Source: Heterotrichella gracilis
Taxonomy: Eukaryota > Sar > Xanthophyceae > Tribonematales > Xanthonemataceae
DNA length: 64,000 bases
Assembly (NCBI GenBank): GCA_032358255.1
Contig: JAULBX010029931.1
Location: 62,001 to 126,000 of the forward strand
Direction: 5' to 3'
Below are positions 46,560 through 59,018 of this stretch, piece after piece. The notes under the pieces were generated by a model, which made no database searches, had not been told where the DNA came from, and worked only from the letters and a program-made list of their open reading frames with translations. The translations under genes were made by a program, and so were the position numbers. Position 1 is the stretch's first letter, and each line of letters opens with the position of its first letter.

Positions 46560-47944
46560 GACAGTGACTTGTACTCTCTCAACCTGCAGCAAGTGTCATC
46601 CTCATGGGGGTGGAACTGGTGGCCACATTGGCATTCTTCAATTCCAGAGGGTAGTGTAAGATTGGGCTAGCGCCAATTCTACACATTTTGCAATAATTTG
46701 ATTTTATTCATTCTCTCCTTTTTCTACAGGCAATTTTTTGCCTTATGCTTTGACTACATTGGCACAGGTCAATCTCCATGCGCTGTGCACTGACATCCGC
46801 TTGGATTAACAAGGCAACGTGTGTATACTGAAAGTGGAAAAGTTTGGGTAAACTTTTGCAGGCTTCGTATGTGGAAGAGCTATTTAGATGTTGACTGAAT
46901 AACTTCGGCGTAATCCAATTACGCCCCGCATTTTGCAAACTTTGAATTGTTATAACCATAGGATGATAGTCTTCCAAGTGGAGCACCGCCTACAAGCCAT
47001 CTAGTCAAGCACACCCACAAGTTTAGCTCTTGGTGGAAGATTTCACAACGCTTTGTGTATGTCCCTGTGTGTTTTGCACAACAACTATCGTATCGATAGT
47101 ACGAGAATGGCTGGCCAGCCCACTAAGTGGCAGGCACTGTGTTCAGCACCATGCAATAGCAATGGTTGCAAGGCCTAGGGTTTGACCTAGGGTAAGGGTT
47201 AGGGTTTCAGGTCCCCTGCTGACAAGTCGACGGGTGATCAATGCGGGTTGAAAACTGATATAAACTAGTTGCACTCGGGAACCTGTCGGAACTGTTGACT
47301 TTGTAAGTGAGTCTACCTCTTGCCTCTCCTGGTTGCACCCGCAATACGACGGTATATAGATGCCAACGGGGTAGTTTATTTACCTCAATCCTTTTCACCT
47401 CAATCCTTGCCACTGGGCAACCCACCCGAGCCAAGCTCCTTTTTCACTCTAACACTGTACTTTGAGCGCATGTTAGCGTGCGGTGCTAAGCCGCTCTGTC
47501 AGGGTATGTTTGCAAGGCACCTGCCCCAAGGTCTGGGCTTGCTGAGGTCAGCCCCTCGTGTCAAACCTTCACCGCAGTTCAATCGTCTCGTGAGCAGCGA
47601 GGCGACTGAGGTTGGTCGATACTTTGTACCCTGGTCTTGCGTTTATTGTGTCGGGTATAGGTGGGCTTTCTTGTTTGTCGTGCATGCAAGGTATGCATGC
47701 ATTGGCCCCCATAACGCATGCCCACCATGACTCTTGCCCACCCAATTCCAATAATCCTATCAAAGCCACTGAAGTACCCTTGCTTAAATACACAACAACA
47801 AAGGGGTTGGTCGTGTGCAAGCATAAAATTTTTGCTTATTATGTAGCTTATTTATTTGTACAATTATGTAAATAAAGCCACTTTTTTGTGTGGTTATAAA
47901 CTGTGTGACAAAGTCATAAATTACTCTTGCCCATGCACATCCAG
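46560..47944. other. Intergenic / 5' region of rtcB
   Basis: The first exon(s) of rtcB should lie here but could not be fixed. One candidate is ATG at 47470 with donor CAGG/GTATGT at 47502, but its phase does not fit exon 47945 directly. A telomere-like tract (AGGGTTTGACCTAGGGTAAGGGTTAGGG in pieces) lies at 47177-47206. Confidence 0.4.
47177..47206 (-). repeat. Degenerate telomere-like repeat
   Basis: Three to four TAGGGTT-related units lie in the upstream region of rtcB. Confidence 0.6.
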
Positions 47945-50900
47945 GTAGAAGATGCAGCAGTTGCCTCCAGGCCGACCTTGCCACACATTATCGAGACCAA
48001 AGGCGTGCCGGTAAGGGCTCGCCATGGACCATCTGCAACTACCATGGCGTGCAATGTGACAATTCCCCCGCAGTAAAGGATCAAACTGCTGCTCGTGCTG
48101 CAGTGCTGCAGTGCTGCTGGTTTTGCAAATTAACCAGGCTGCTATTTTGTTGCTCGTGCCCAGGTGCTGCTGTACGATCCCATTGGTTGCAATGCTGCGA
48201 TGCACCCCTGTTGCGAAAATATTCATACTCGAATAAGAATATTGAATAAGAATATTGCTAATCAATGCTCGTGCTCAGGTGCTGCTGTATGCCCCCATCG
48301 AGGAGGTTGAGCCTGATGCTATTGGCCAGCTGATTAAACTTGCAGAGTCGCCTCTACCGGTATGCTGATGCTCCAACCACCCCATGGTTGCATTTAGACG
48401 CCATAAAGCGCTGCAGCACTATGTTTATTCTTTATCATTTATTATTTCTGCTGCTGCATGGTTTTCCTTCTGTGTGTTCTTGGGCGCTGCATGGCTGTCA
48501 TTGGTGTAAAAGGGCTGATTTGCTGTTGCTGGCTGCGCACAGGTGGGATATGTTTCTGCGATGCCAGATGTGCATCTGGGCAAAGGGGTCACGGTAAGCG
48601 ATTATACGTGATAAGATGTGATTATATGTGACTGTGAGCAAAGTAGTTTTAGTAGGGGGCTGGAGCATACCTTGGGTGCTCAGGATAAAATGGGTGCACA
48701 GATTTGATGCAATGTCTCTGCAGATGGTTGTGTCTGCAGATTACTGCAGATTACTTTATTACCAATGCGCACATGGTGGATGCTGCAAGCTGATCTTGGC
48801 CAATGCCACATTGTGCTGAGCAATGGCTGCCATTGGTGGCTCAGTCTTGCAAAATTGCATGGAAAATATAAACTAGCCATGTTGCTGTCAACCCACCTGC
48901 CAGTGGCACCACAGCTGCTGATCAAAGCAGTTAAGCAATGCGGACACTTTGTCAATTTGCTACATCTCTGCGATCATTTGACTGAAGGCTCTCATTTTTT
49001 GCACCGCAGATTGGGACAGTGTTTGCCAGCGACAAATATGTGTGTCCCAATGCAGTGGGAGTCGACATAGGTGAAGTGAATGCATACCATTCATGCATCC
49101 GGCACCTTGAATGCTCAAATTGATTAAGTAAATGTACCCAAAAAAATGGTTTCAATATATGTGCACATGAACTGCAGACCATGGCTTTGGCTTGGGAAAT
49201 TGGTTGTCCACTTCCCTGACCAGGTTAATCAAACGTATATCCTCATGGGAAAGGCTGCTTTGGTGTGCACCATGGTCACAAGCCATCCCAATCAAACCCT
49301 CTAACTTATCACCAAACTAACCCCTAGCCCATGTTTTTCTCCCCTTGCCAGGCTGTGGCATGTGCGCTGTGCCCATCCCTGGCCTGCACCAGGATGACTT
49401 GTCGGACAGCCACCTCAAGAAGATCCAGCAGCGGCTCAAGCAGCTGATACCCACAGGCAGGCTGTTAGACCCTAGGCTAGGGTGTGGGGGGTGGTAGGAA
49501 TTGCGCGAATGCACAGGCTTGACGCTGGCCCTCATGATACCCTTATGAACAGGACCCATTAGTGATATGCATGGCGGTACAGCCGTGGGTTATGACATGT
49601 CTCACTTCCGAGTCTGTGCGACACTGAGGTGCGGGATGATAAGGCATAGGCAGCACTAGTTACTGTGGCGCCAACCTCCAACCTTTGGCATTCCTGCAGG
49701 TCCCGAGCAGCACAAACAACAGCTGGCAGGGGTGGGCGACGCACTGGATCAGATCTCCGAGGCCCATGCGCCTAGCCAATGGCTTGAGGCAGCTGCATCT
49801 GAGCGCAAGGTGGCCCTGCAGCTAGGGACACTGGGGGGTGGGAACCACTTCCTGGAGGTGCGGAGTTCAACCAGCGTTTGTGCATGAAGCGTGCTTCCTT
49901 GCATTGATAGTCAATGCCAATTGCATACCCTGGTGAACCACTGCGATTCCAGCCACTTGTCATCATTGAACCAATAGCGATGTGTTATAAATAATGATGA
50001 ATTGTGAACGAAGATATTATGAAATTATTTTCTGTTTCCTCCTACTTGCATAATTTCCAGCAGTACAGCCAGATTCGCTCAGCCCAAAGTACCTCGTCCT
50101 GTCCTGGCACTGCTGATACCATCTCTGCACCGACGGTTGTCAATGCAGCTGAATCACATTGCAGCAAGGCCAATTATTGACCTGCATTTCCTCCCTTGAC
50201 AGGTTGTGCACGATGAGACGGGGATGGTGTGGCTCATGCTCCACTCAGGCAGCCGCAACATTGGCAACGTGACAGCCCAGCGCTACGACAAGATTGCGCA
50301 GGGGGATATGAAGCAGCGCGGCAGGCGGGCTGAGGGCGGGATTAACTACTTGGAGATTGATTCAAATGAGGGGCAGGCCTACCTCCAGGTGAGGGTGACA
50401 CATGACTAGAAACACATGTGTGTGCAGTGATTGCACGATAGTGAGAACACAACATTGACTCATTGTAAAAGATAATTCTTGTCATGGTTGTACGTTGTTA
50501 TTACAAATCAATTACCTGTGAAATCGACTAATCTGGGATTGGCAGTTGAAAATGATGCCATTGCTTTTCCCGTAACCAACTGAAATGCCAATTGAAATGC
50601 CAAAGATGAAATCGCAGCAGCTACTGATTGCTGTATGCTGCCAGGACATGAATTGGTGCCAGGCATACGCATTCCGCAACCGTGCCGCCATGATGTCACT
50701 CATGGAGGAGGCCTTGGCCGAGGTGAGCGGGGCCAGGGCAGACCACTCCAAGGGAATCAACATCCACCACAATTACTGCTCGTGCCAGCGGTGCACATAT
50801 ACGGTGCGTAGGCTTGCCGCTGGGTTTCCCGCTGTCGGCACTTGCTTTTCCTGAGTAAACGGTATGCTGGCAATTCCTTTGGCGGGAATGGTGCTAATAA

Positions 50901-51759
50901 ATAAGAAGGGCCTGCAGCTATTTGTTCAGAGGGCTTGCAAACATTGTTGAAGCAGTCTTGCCTGGTTGGGCAGTATTGGTGACTGCGTTGGTGTGGCATA
51001 ATATTGAGCAGCGCCTGGGGAAGGGGATGACGCCGTTTCCCCTGGCCCTGCAGGACCCCCGCACAGGCGAATCCACCTCGCGTGACCTGTGGGTGATGCG
51101 CAAGGGGGCCACCAGCGCCCAGTATGGCGAGCTGGGCCTCATCCCGGGGTCCATGGGGGTGGGGAGCTATGTGGTGCGGGGCAAGGGGGAGGCGCAGTCG
51201 TGGTCGTCCTGCTCCCATGGGGCTGGGAGGCGCATGTCGCGCACGCGCGCAAAGGCAACCATTTCCCAGGTGGGCTGGGCTGTGTGGAAACCCTTGGTTT
51301 GTGCACTGTGGGAGTTTGCAAGCAGAGGGGGGTGTACTCATACAAACGATCATATTGGGTTGGAAATTTCTGTATCTGTTTCGTGGGAGTTGTGCTGCTG
51401 GAAGTCTGCCCTGGCCACAATGCTTGCAGAATGCCCCTGCAGGGTGAATGGCTTGAAATGTTCTCTCTGCGGCTGTTGTAATTACCCTTGTAAATGTTTA
51501 CTGCGGTATATCACATGCATTTGGGTCATTGTGACTGCCATGTCCCGCGCGCGGCCTGACACCGCACCTGCTCCCCCTACCCCAGGCTGATTTCGAGGCG
51601 TCTGTGCGCGGCGTTGTGTGCGACACCGACCCCGCTGTGCGCGACGAGGCCCCCGCGGCCTACAAGGACCTTGGGGAGGTCATGCGCAACCAGGAATCGC
51701 TGGTGGATGTGGTCCACAGGCTGCGGCCTCTGGTCAACGTCAAGGGGTTCAAGACATGA
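47945..51759 (+). CDS. rtcB: Bacterial-type RtcB RNA ligase, 10 exons seen, 5' end unresolved
   Basis: Exons: 47945-48010, 48279-48359, 48543-48593, 49010-49070, 49352-49456, 49700-49857, 50203-50388, 50645-50803, 51054-51269, 51586-51759. They total 1257 nt (418 aa plus stop), phases consistent; only a short N-terminus is missing. RtcB motifs: AMPDVHLGKGVTIG, VGVDIGCGM (metal-binding Cys), LGTLGGGNHFLE (Asn/His), LHSGSRNIG, NIHHNYCSC, LIPGSMGVGSYVVRGKG and SCSHGAGRRMSR (the His that takes GMP). RtcB joins 2',3'-cyclic phosphate or 3'-phosphate ends to 5'-OH ends with GTP and Mn2+. The N-terminal part (IIETKGVPVLLYAPIEE) matches the bacterial branch rather than animal/archaeal RtcB. The intron after 49456 begins with GC. 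Confidence 0.9.
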
Positions 51760-53469
51760 ACTGCTAGTTTTCTGCTTTTTTAAACCTACCCCGGCCTGTG
51801 CAACATCCGGCATGCCATGTGGGTGTCATGTTGCCATCTGGTACCATGCCAGGGGTATAATTTTATTACCATAGTCCAATCGCCAGTGTGGGGCACAGTA
51901 CCCTGCTGACGTTTCATAGGTTGATGCCATATGCCCCTCCTCCGTCTTAATGTGTATTTATTCTCCCCTGCACCATATGCAGGGGGGTGCTAGAAGGTTG
52001 CCAGCAGTTCTTGTGCTACGCCGCTGGCGATGCACGTTGCTTTGCTTACTCTCGTCTGACATAGTGATTTTGTCTCCAGACAGAGGCTCTTGAGATTTCT
52101 TTGGGCCCGGGCCACTAACCATGCACGAAATACCGCACGAGATGGCCCATGCCAACTTGGACGTACTGCGTGGTAGTACCCACATTTGTTGCGAGTATGT
52201 CAGGCTGATGCTAAAGATTTGACCGCATCGTACACTTATTATCCGCAATGTCCAATGGACTCTTGAGGCGTGATCTGATTTATGGCCGTTGATGATACAA
52301 CATAATCATTCATAATAAATTGTCGCGTCGCCGACAGGACACGCAGCCATGTTGTTACATGGCAGTATTAGAGCCCCAGGGCTCATTCGAACATGGTACA
52401 TTCACCGCAGTCCCAATTTAGTCAGCAGTGGCAGCCCTCAGGATCCCTCCCGGATCTAGGCTAGATCATTGAGCTGAGCCTCATCATTGATGGGCATACA
52501 ACGCTTGACAAGGCCAATTACCAATCCTTACACAGTGTAGTGACTATCAACGCGTTGATACAGGGCTACAAGGCATTGCCAGACAGTGCCAAAGCTTCTC
52601 CCCTGCTTTCTGGGTGACAAGAGCAACGGCATGTCTAGGAACAGCACCCCAGTGCGTCGACCATAGTGGGATACTCTCTTATCAGGAAAAATCAGTGATA
52701 TATGCCATCATAATGGTTTGGAATAAAACGGGTCTGTCTGTCCAACAATCTATCAGATATGATACATAGCTACCATGATAGCTAGCTAAGCAAACGCAGT
52801 GCAACATGATTTGGGCTGTGTACTTTGGAGTACACAATCACTAATTGCAGGCAGCAAGTGCGTGACATACAACTGTGACTCAAAAGCCGGGAAATCGTCC
52901 TGCGACGTCTATGGTGAAGTTTAGCTAAAGGCAAGCACGCTTAGGAAGCCAAGCTCTCAGCAGGCACTCTATGCAGTTTGCTAGTCTGTATATACGTTCT
53001 AAAAATACAAGTGTGGAGCCAATGGCTTAAGGCCCTTTTATTGATGGAGCCCATGGCAATAAATGCAGCCAAGTTCGCCTGTACTCTATGTTTGCATGCT
53101 TGTAAAAATACAATGAAGCAGTGTGACAAAGTGACACCAGCCGTGGCAATTAGAGCAAAACCATGAACAACAATGCGCTGTATAAGCCTTCCTTAGGCAG
53201 CGCAACGATAAAACACAACACCGGCAACTGTGCCAGCGCAATCCCACAACAAGAATGCCGACCACAAGGCAGCTGGATCAGGTGTGCTGCCCACCTCCTA
53301 ATAGTCATGGCCAGAAATAAGAGCAACAGAGAACTGACCTCCCTGGTTGCCACAAGACTCCAATGCAGACGAATGCCGGGCTCACTGCTGATGGCTGGAC
53401 AGTCTGGAGACAACAGGGTGACCTTTTGCCTCAGCACTTGACACTCAGCTGTGAAGTAGCTTGACATAT
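51760..53469. other. Convergent intergenic region, no gene recognised
   Basis: rtcB and the minus-strand gene at 53470 both end here. The sequence is AT-richer than the genes. No ORF above about 100 codons with a family signature, no tRNA-like cloverleaf and no repeat array were seen. Confidence 0.45.
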
Positions 53470-54145
53470 TCAGTCGCACAGCACAGCAAAGCCACCCACA
53501 ACATGCAGCTTGAGCCGCTCCAAGTCGATCTCAGGCAGTTCAACTGCAGAGTTCCAGGTGCACCACCACCCCTTCACCAGTGCTGACGCCTTTGCCAACA
53601 GGCCATCAGCCACCCTTGCGTCACTGCAAGTTGCGGTTGTAGACCCAGCAACATCATCTTCGTCACTCCCCAAGAAATCCGCTGGTAGGGAAAACACACC
53701 GTGCCTCCCACTTGGTGATGGTGTGACGGGTTCCAGGTCAAAGCTCGGATCCATACTGACATCTGGATAGGTAGGTGAGCCAGCAGGGTGCCTTGCGTGC
53801 AGATACTTGAGCCTCAACTGGTTTGCAGCTGCTGGCAAGAAGGCGCCTTGGTCTGAAGTGCTTGCACCTACAAGAAGTGAGACCAAAACCACTGATAACC
53901 TTGTGTACACCGTTTTTGCAACGCCGTGCTCAGAAAGCAGCTGCCAAAAACGTTGTAACCTCTCTGTGCATGGACCCACTGTGAGCTCCTCTGAACAGAA
54001 ACCCCACTGGCATACCTTCGCTGATTGTGTAGAGAGAAGACCTGCTTCCCCGGAGCCTGGTGTTCTCAAAATAAGCCAGTTCCAGCCTCGTCCGTTCCTC
54101 CTCACAGTAGTCCCTCAATACCTTGGTGCTCAGGGCTTTGCACAT
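53470..54145 (-). CDS. Hypothetical protein, 2 or more exons
   Basis: Exons 54016-54145 and 53470-53867 join in phase (528 nt, 175 aa from the ATG at 54145). I do not recognise the family. The first exon is charged and helical (VLRDYCEEERTRLELAYFE). The second has a Pro/Ser region, an acidic patch (GSDEDD), an aromatic stretch (VKGWWCTWNSAVELPEID) and a hydrophobic C-terminus (LKLHVVGGFAVLC). An upstream exon at about 54438-54507 (MVEPRTRFDRDSRRP..., donor ACG/GTAAGT) is likely part of the gene, but it ends in phase 2 and would need a linking exon that I could not identify. Confidence 0.55.
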
Positions 54146-55118
54146 CTGCAGGCCAGCCAGAGGTGTGCTTCAACAGCTAGTCAGAAGGAACTTTTTAAAG
54201 GGTAACCCTCTAACTCCGTATTGTCAACTGAGAACGAGACCCGCCATCCAGGACTAGTATACCAAAGCTGTTGAGAGCTCGGGTGAGTGCAAAAGAATGG
54301 CACAGCCGGCGAAGAGAGGAAGCACACAGTGCGATATTAGTCATTGCACATTAGTAATGCGGGACTTTGATCTCCGAAACCATGACCGGATGCCAAGCAA
54401 GACGCGATTGAGTTGGACCCCACAAACGAGAAAGGTAGAAGGCGCTTACTTACCGTGAGGTACCAGCGGCGGGGCGTCGCGAGTCTCGATCAAAGCGGGT
54501 TCTTGGCTCCACCATAAGCAGGCATGGAAGGCCACCCTCCCTCCCTTGGGCGAAAGTTCACCGCTGTGGGCGTAGTTTCACCGTCTACAATAGAGGGTTG
54601 GTACCTTGGTGTCTTTGACGAACAGTGGAGCTTACAACGCGGGTCCGTTTGCAGGTCTGAACTCACAGCCCCTACTCAACACTTTGGGCACAACAGCGCA
54701 TTCCCAGCACAAACAAGCGAGATCACAGGCTACAACGTCGTTCGCCACTCAAAATAGGTCAACTACCACTCGAAAGCGGACCAATCATTTGCATCTGCGC
54801 TTCAGAGGGTGGGTTCATTGCAGACGAAGGGCAGCACTGGCACACTATGTCTGCGACAAGTGTCTTTCGTGAGTATGGGAGGGGAGGGGGGATATTTCGA
54901 GTGTGCACAACTGCTCCTCATTTAAAACCCCCCATCTTGGGGCACAAATCGTCCTCCAGCCGTAATTTGTGCTGGTTGCTGGACCGACCCCCCTCCAAAT
55001 GCACTGAAATGTTTCGACCTTATTTCACATTTTGACTCGAAGCCTGCTCGTCCGAACCAAGTGGCAGCCTAGACCGCTTCACAAGGGTACCCAGGTTGAA
55101 GCGACGGGCAACAGCTTT
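54146..55118. other. 5' region of the hypothetical gene and 3' end of the F-box gene
   Basis: Apart from the possible first exon at 54438-54507, no feature could be supported. Confidence 0.4.
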
Positions 55119-57947
55119 TCATTCAAGCGGCTTCGCCTGGGCAGCTCGTACCTCGCACCACGGAACCCACAATGATCCCGCGCCTGCATGCATTGGTGAA
55201 TGGCATGGCATGCAACGCCCAATAACGCCTATTTTGCCTGGTGTAGGCAAAATTACAAAAGAAGGCCCATCATGATGCATCATCAGCTGCCCAATCAAAC
55301 ACTCGCCTGAGGCTGCAGAGACAGCAACTGGAGTACCAAAGCCATTGCAGCGCCGCCCCTGCCCAATACACAAAAAAAGATGCACCGCCGCTGAGCATCC
55401 CAATATTACATCACAGAATTAATATGCCATGGTACCGCAAGGGTATGCATGGCGCAGAACACTGGTCCAATTACAGTAATCCCAGTGTACGGGTCAGGCT
55501 GCTTACCACGGTACCCTCCTCAGGGTCCCAGGCGGCAAAAACAAATGGAGTACCCTCAATGCTGACATGCAGCACGTGTACACGTTGCCTTGACTCTACT
55601 GGCTGGGTACAGGGTGCAGCCAAAACCTCCCCAGTGCACTGGCTAGGCTGGCATCATCATCAGCAGATTCGTCTCCACTCCCCTCTGACGAGCTTCCAAA
55701 GCACCCTCTTGATAGCCGCTGAAGCACCTGCGCACACCGCATGGCAACGCTTGGATCGTGACCTTCCACAGTCCTGCCTAGGTGAACTCAGCTGGCGTGC
55801 AGTACACACGGCGGCCAGGAGTAAAATCGCAAGAGCTGCAGCAATACATCAAATCCAACACTCAAACCCATGTTGAAAATCCGGACAATTTACGGATGTC
55901 ACCCACCTGGTATGATATGCGAGGGTACATGCAAAAAATGCATTGTCCCTGCAACACCCATTGCGCATATTGCCAAAATTGCACCCTAACAGCCTTAATT
56001 TAGCTTTGCGCCACTCACCTCCCTGATGCTGATGGGCTTGACCTGGCTCAGCAGCGCTGCCTGGGCATCTTCGTCCCCCGACCTGCACGTGACATTACAA
56101 AAAGCCGATTTAACCATTTCACAATGCCATCGGCCATTCACCCATTATGTACCGATGGCATCCCGCCTGACACCAGATCTGAAGCCAAAGCCAGAGTCAC
56201 CATGGGTCCCCCCCAGTGCACTTGCACGCATGCGTCCCCCCTGTGGTCCCTGTGCCTCACCTGCACGCCGCCAGCAGCGCGTGTTCCTCCTGCGGGGTGC
56301 GCCACGTCAGCGCCACCTCGGACCGCCGCCAGTGCATGCGCCCCGAGGACCGCATCGCCCGGGCGCTGCGCCACATGGCGGCGCTGCGGGGGTCGGCTGC
56401 GGCAAGGGGGGAAAACAGTTGGCCAATAAAAAGGGGATGGTGGAGGTTGGGTGCTGGCCAGTGCCGGCGTGCTGGGTACTGGAACTTCCAGTGGAAGCAA
56501 GGGGTAGAAGGGATGTGATTTAGGTAAGCTATGGGTTGTTCCTCCATGCAGCATGCAAACTCACCTAGCGCCACCCATCCAAACCGCACCCGCGCGCACG
56601 CATCCGGCCCCGGCCACCCACCAGGCTCCACCCCGGGTGGCCCCACCACCCGCCACCCCTCCTTGGGCAGAAGATTCTGGCGCAGCACAAGCATGGCCAT
56701 GTCGTACACGGGCTGCCACAGGCTGTCATGTGACGCCAGCTGGCGCCACTCTCTGCACACACCAGAGGCCGCGGCCAGTGACGCGGGGTCCAGTAGGATG
56801 AACATGTGGTCCAGTACCTCCCTTGGGAGCTGGGCCAGGGTGGCAGGGGGGTCCTCGTCAGAATCAGGGGAGGAAACACCTGCAAGGGGAGGGCTCTGCA
56901 TCATTGTTATGTTATTCTGACACAATGGGGCTTCTCCTAGCAGCCGAATAACAGGTTGCCTACTTTCCTTCACAATGAAGAGGTTCCTAAGTATCCCCGT
57001 GTACGGAGCCGCACCAGGGTCAGCAAATGGGCTGCTTGCTAAAGGCTTGTAAACCCTATATTAGGGTTTCCATCCACAGCACGCACCTCCTTTCCGCTGC
57101 CTGCGCTTCAGCTCCAGCTGGCGCCGCTTGTACTCCCGGACCACTGCGGTGCGCTTTGCAAGGGGGAGCACTCGCTCAGCAGCAGCCACCAGGGCTGCCA
57201 CCCGCGCGCTGTGGTGGGGCCTGCGCACAATAGGGTTTTGTTTAGGGTTTTCTGGTGGGGTACGGCTTTTTACCCTTGTAGAAGCGCGCGTATGTGCAGT
57301 GTGGTGTGCAAGGTGTAGAATGCAGGTGCATAGGGATGGCCTTTGGTGCGGGCCCAACCCTAGAGCTAACCCTGTTTGCACCCTTGAGCACACTCAAACG
57401 CTATTGTGGCGAAAACCAAAAGTGCAAGGCCTAATCCAGTTCCGAGCGCGCTGCAACATACAAATTCATGCAAACATTTATTTGTTTTCACCTGGAGAAG
57501 AGCTGCAGCGCTTTGAGTGTGTCCTCTGTCAACTGGTTGCGCGCTGCTTTGCTGCCATAGGTGGTGTACAGGTGGGTCAAGCAGGCGGTCAGCTCCTCAA
57601 CCGCACGAGGGTAGTCGGACCTGAATATATATAAATCTTTTGTTTTTCGTGGCTATTCAGAGGGCGCTGACGTTGGGAAGTTCTGTGGGCGACGCATAAT
57701 GCATGCATATGCCATATAACAATCCAGTAATGGAGTCAACAACAGCGCGATACGCAGCGCGATACACAGGTCCGTTAACGAGACAACGTCATGATGCTTT
57801 GATTGTGTGCCTATTTGCCTGATACCTTCGCTCAAGGGCCTCAGATATCTGTGCCTCGCGGTACTTGTCCAGTGGCATCTCGACTTCGTCCTCATAGTCG
57901 TCAGAGTCGCTGCTGTAAGAGGCCACTGCCTTTGTCTTTAAGGGCAT
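55119..57947 (-). CDS. F-box protein, 9 exons
   Basis: Exons: 57826-57947, 57492-57620, 57087-57220, 56565-56879, 56261-56396, 56019-56082, 55810-55835, 55507-55588, 55119-55358. They total 1248 nt (415 aa), phases consistent. The N-terminus is acidic (SYSSDSDDYEDEVEMPLDKY) followed by two helical segments rich in Arg/Lys (VVREYKRRQLELKRRQRK). The F-box is near residues 138-185: LAQLPREVLDHMFILLDPAS, then LAAASGVCREWRQLASHDSL and W. F-box proteins recruit substrates to SCF (Skp1-Cullin-F-box) ubiquitin ligases. The C-terminal half (PFVFAAWDPEEGTVGRR, then GFGTPVAVSAASGECLIGQL) would be the substrate-binding part; no known repeat is visible. Exon 7 is only 26 nt, and the acceptor of exon 8 has a poor pyrimidine tract, so that join is the least certain. 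Confidence 0.75.
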
Positions 57948-58977
57948 AGCTCGCTACTCCTTGCCTCGAGATGCTACAAACTCACTGCTCAAAAGTATTG
58001 CCACACACTACCTGTTTGTAGCAATGTGGCCAGAGTTGTATTTGCAAACCGCTTGAAGGTCACTGAAGTGGTGTTGATGAGAGTCCCTGCACTATGCTCT
58101 TGGCCTGGGTATGCTTAATGTCAGGTGATAGGTTAGCAAGTTCTTCCGCCGCATCAAAAGGTTTATGTGCTTGTTAACAAAGGCTGGAACTTCCTGTGGC
58201 AGAGGTCGTGCTCCACCCTAAATTAGGGTTTTCCGTCCAGCCCCTCAAGCCACCCACCACACCTACCCTAGGCTTCTCTAATCAGGAATACCACTGGCAA
58301 CGCCACGGCAGAAAAAAACTGCGTATCATATGAGATAAGAATATTAGAGGCTAGACTATACAGATAGAATGCACGCTTCAAGGGGGGCGCGAAACATCCT
58401 ACTACCATGTGAGAAGGAAGGTAGCCAACCCAGCAACGCAGGCTTCCTTCTCACATGGAATCAAGTTATGATCTAAATCGTCCAGCTGTGGCTGACAAAA
58501 AAATGCTGCTGAGCAATCACCCAATTCACCGCATGGCCTCCAAGACTATGCGACCTCATAAGCAGCGCGTGAGCAAAGGGCGCTGATGTTGGTGCCAGGA
58601 GCCCCCAGGCAGGGGAAGCATTTCGTGAAGCAGCTGCAGTAATATGACGCTGTGCTGGGTGACCTTGCCTCCTCGCCACAATACTACAACGACCTCACGA
58701 GATGCACATCTGCCAGGGGGGTCCTGCCACCAGCACCAGCTACCCTCTGATCCCACACTGCTCCAAGCAGTGCACCCTCCTCCAAGCAAGAATACCCTCA
58801 TCCAGTGAAAACCCCATCAAGAAAATTTAGGTTGCCCTGGCCTGCCATCACAGCAGGCTGGTGAGGCGAACGGTGGTTAAGGGCTACTTTAAGCAGTGCA
58901 CCTTCCTCCAAGCAAGAATTATCCCCTCCAGTGGACATCCCATCCCAAAATTTATTGCCCCGTAATGGTACTTCACA
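57948..58977. other. Intergenic; duplicated 3' tail of the LRR-hydrolase gene
   Basis: Bases 58735-58895 repeat 58890-59018: GCAGTGCACC(C/T)TCCTCCAAGC, then AGAAT, then GTGAGGCG(A/C)ACGGTGG and AAGGGCT. The distal copy keeps the minus-strand stop region of the neighbouring gene in degenerate form. A CCCTAAATTAGGG palindrome lies at 58217-58229 and a TTCCTTCTCACATG motif occurs in inverted orientation at 58410 and 58445. No gene was found. Confidence 0.5.
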
Positions 58978-59018
58978 TCACAGCAGATTTGTGAGGCGCA
59001 CGGTGGCTAAGGGCTGAC
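58735..59018. repeat. Tandem duplication of a 3' exon tail, ~150 bp unit
   Basis: Two degenerate copies, about 58735-58895 and 58890-59018. The second includes the stop codon of the LRR/hydrolase gene (58978-58980) and its last ~12 codons. The first lies wholly downstream of the stop. Confidence 0.65.
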
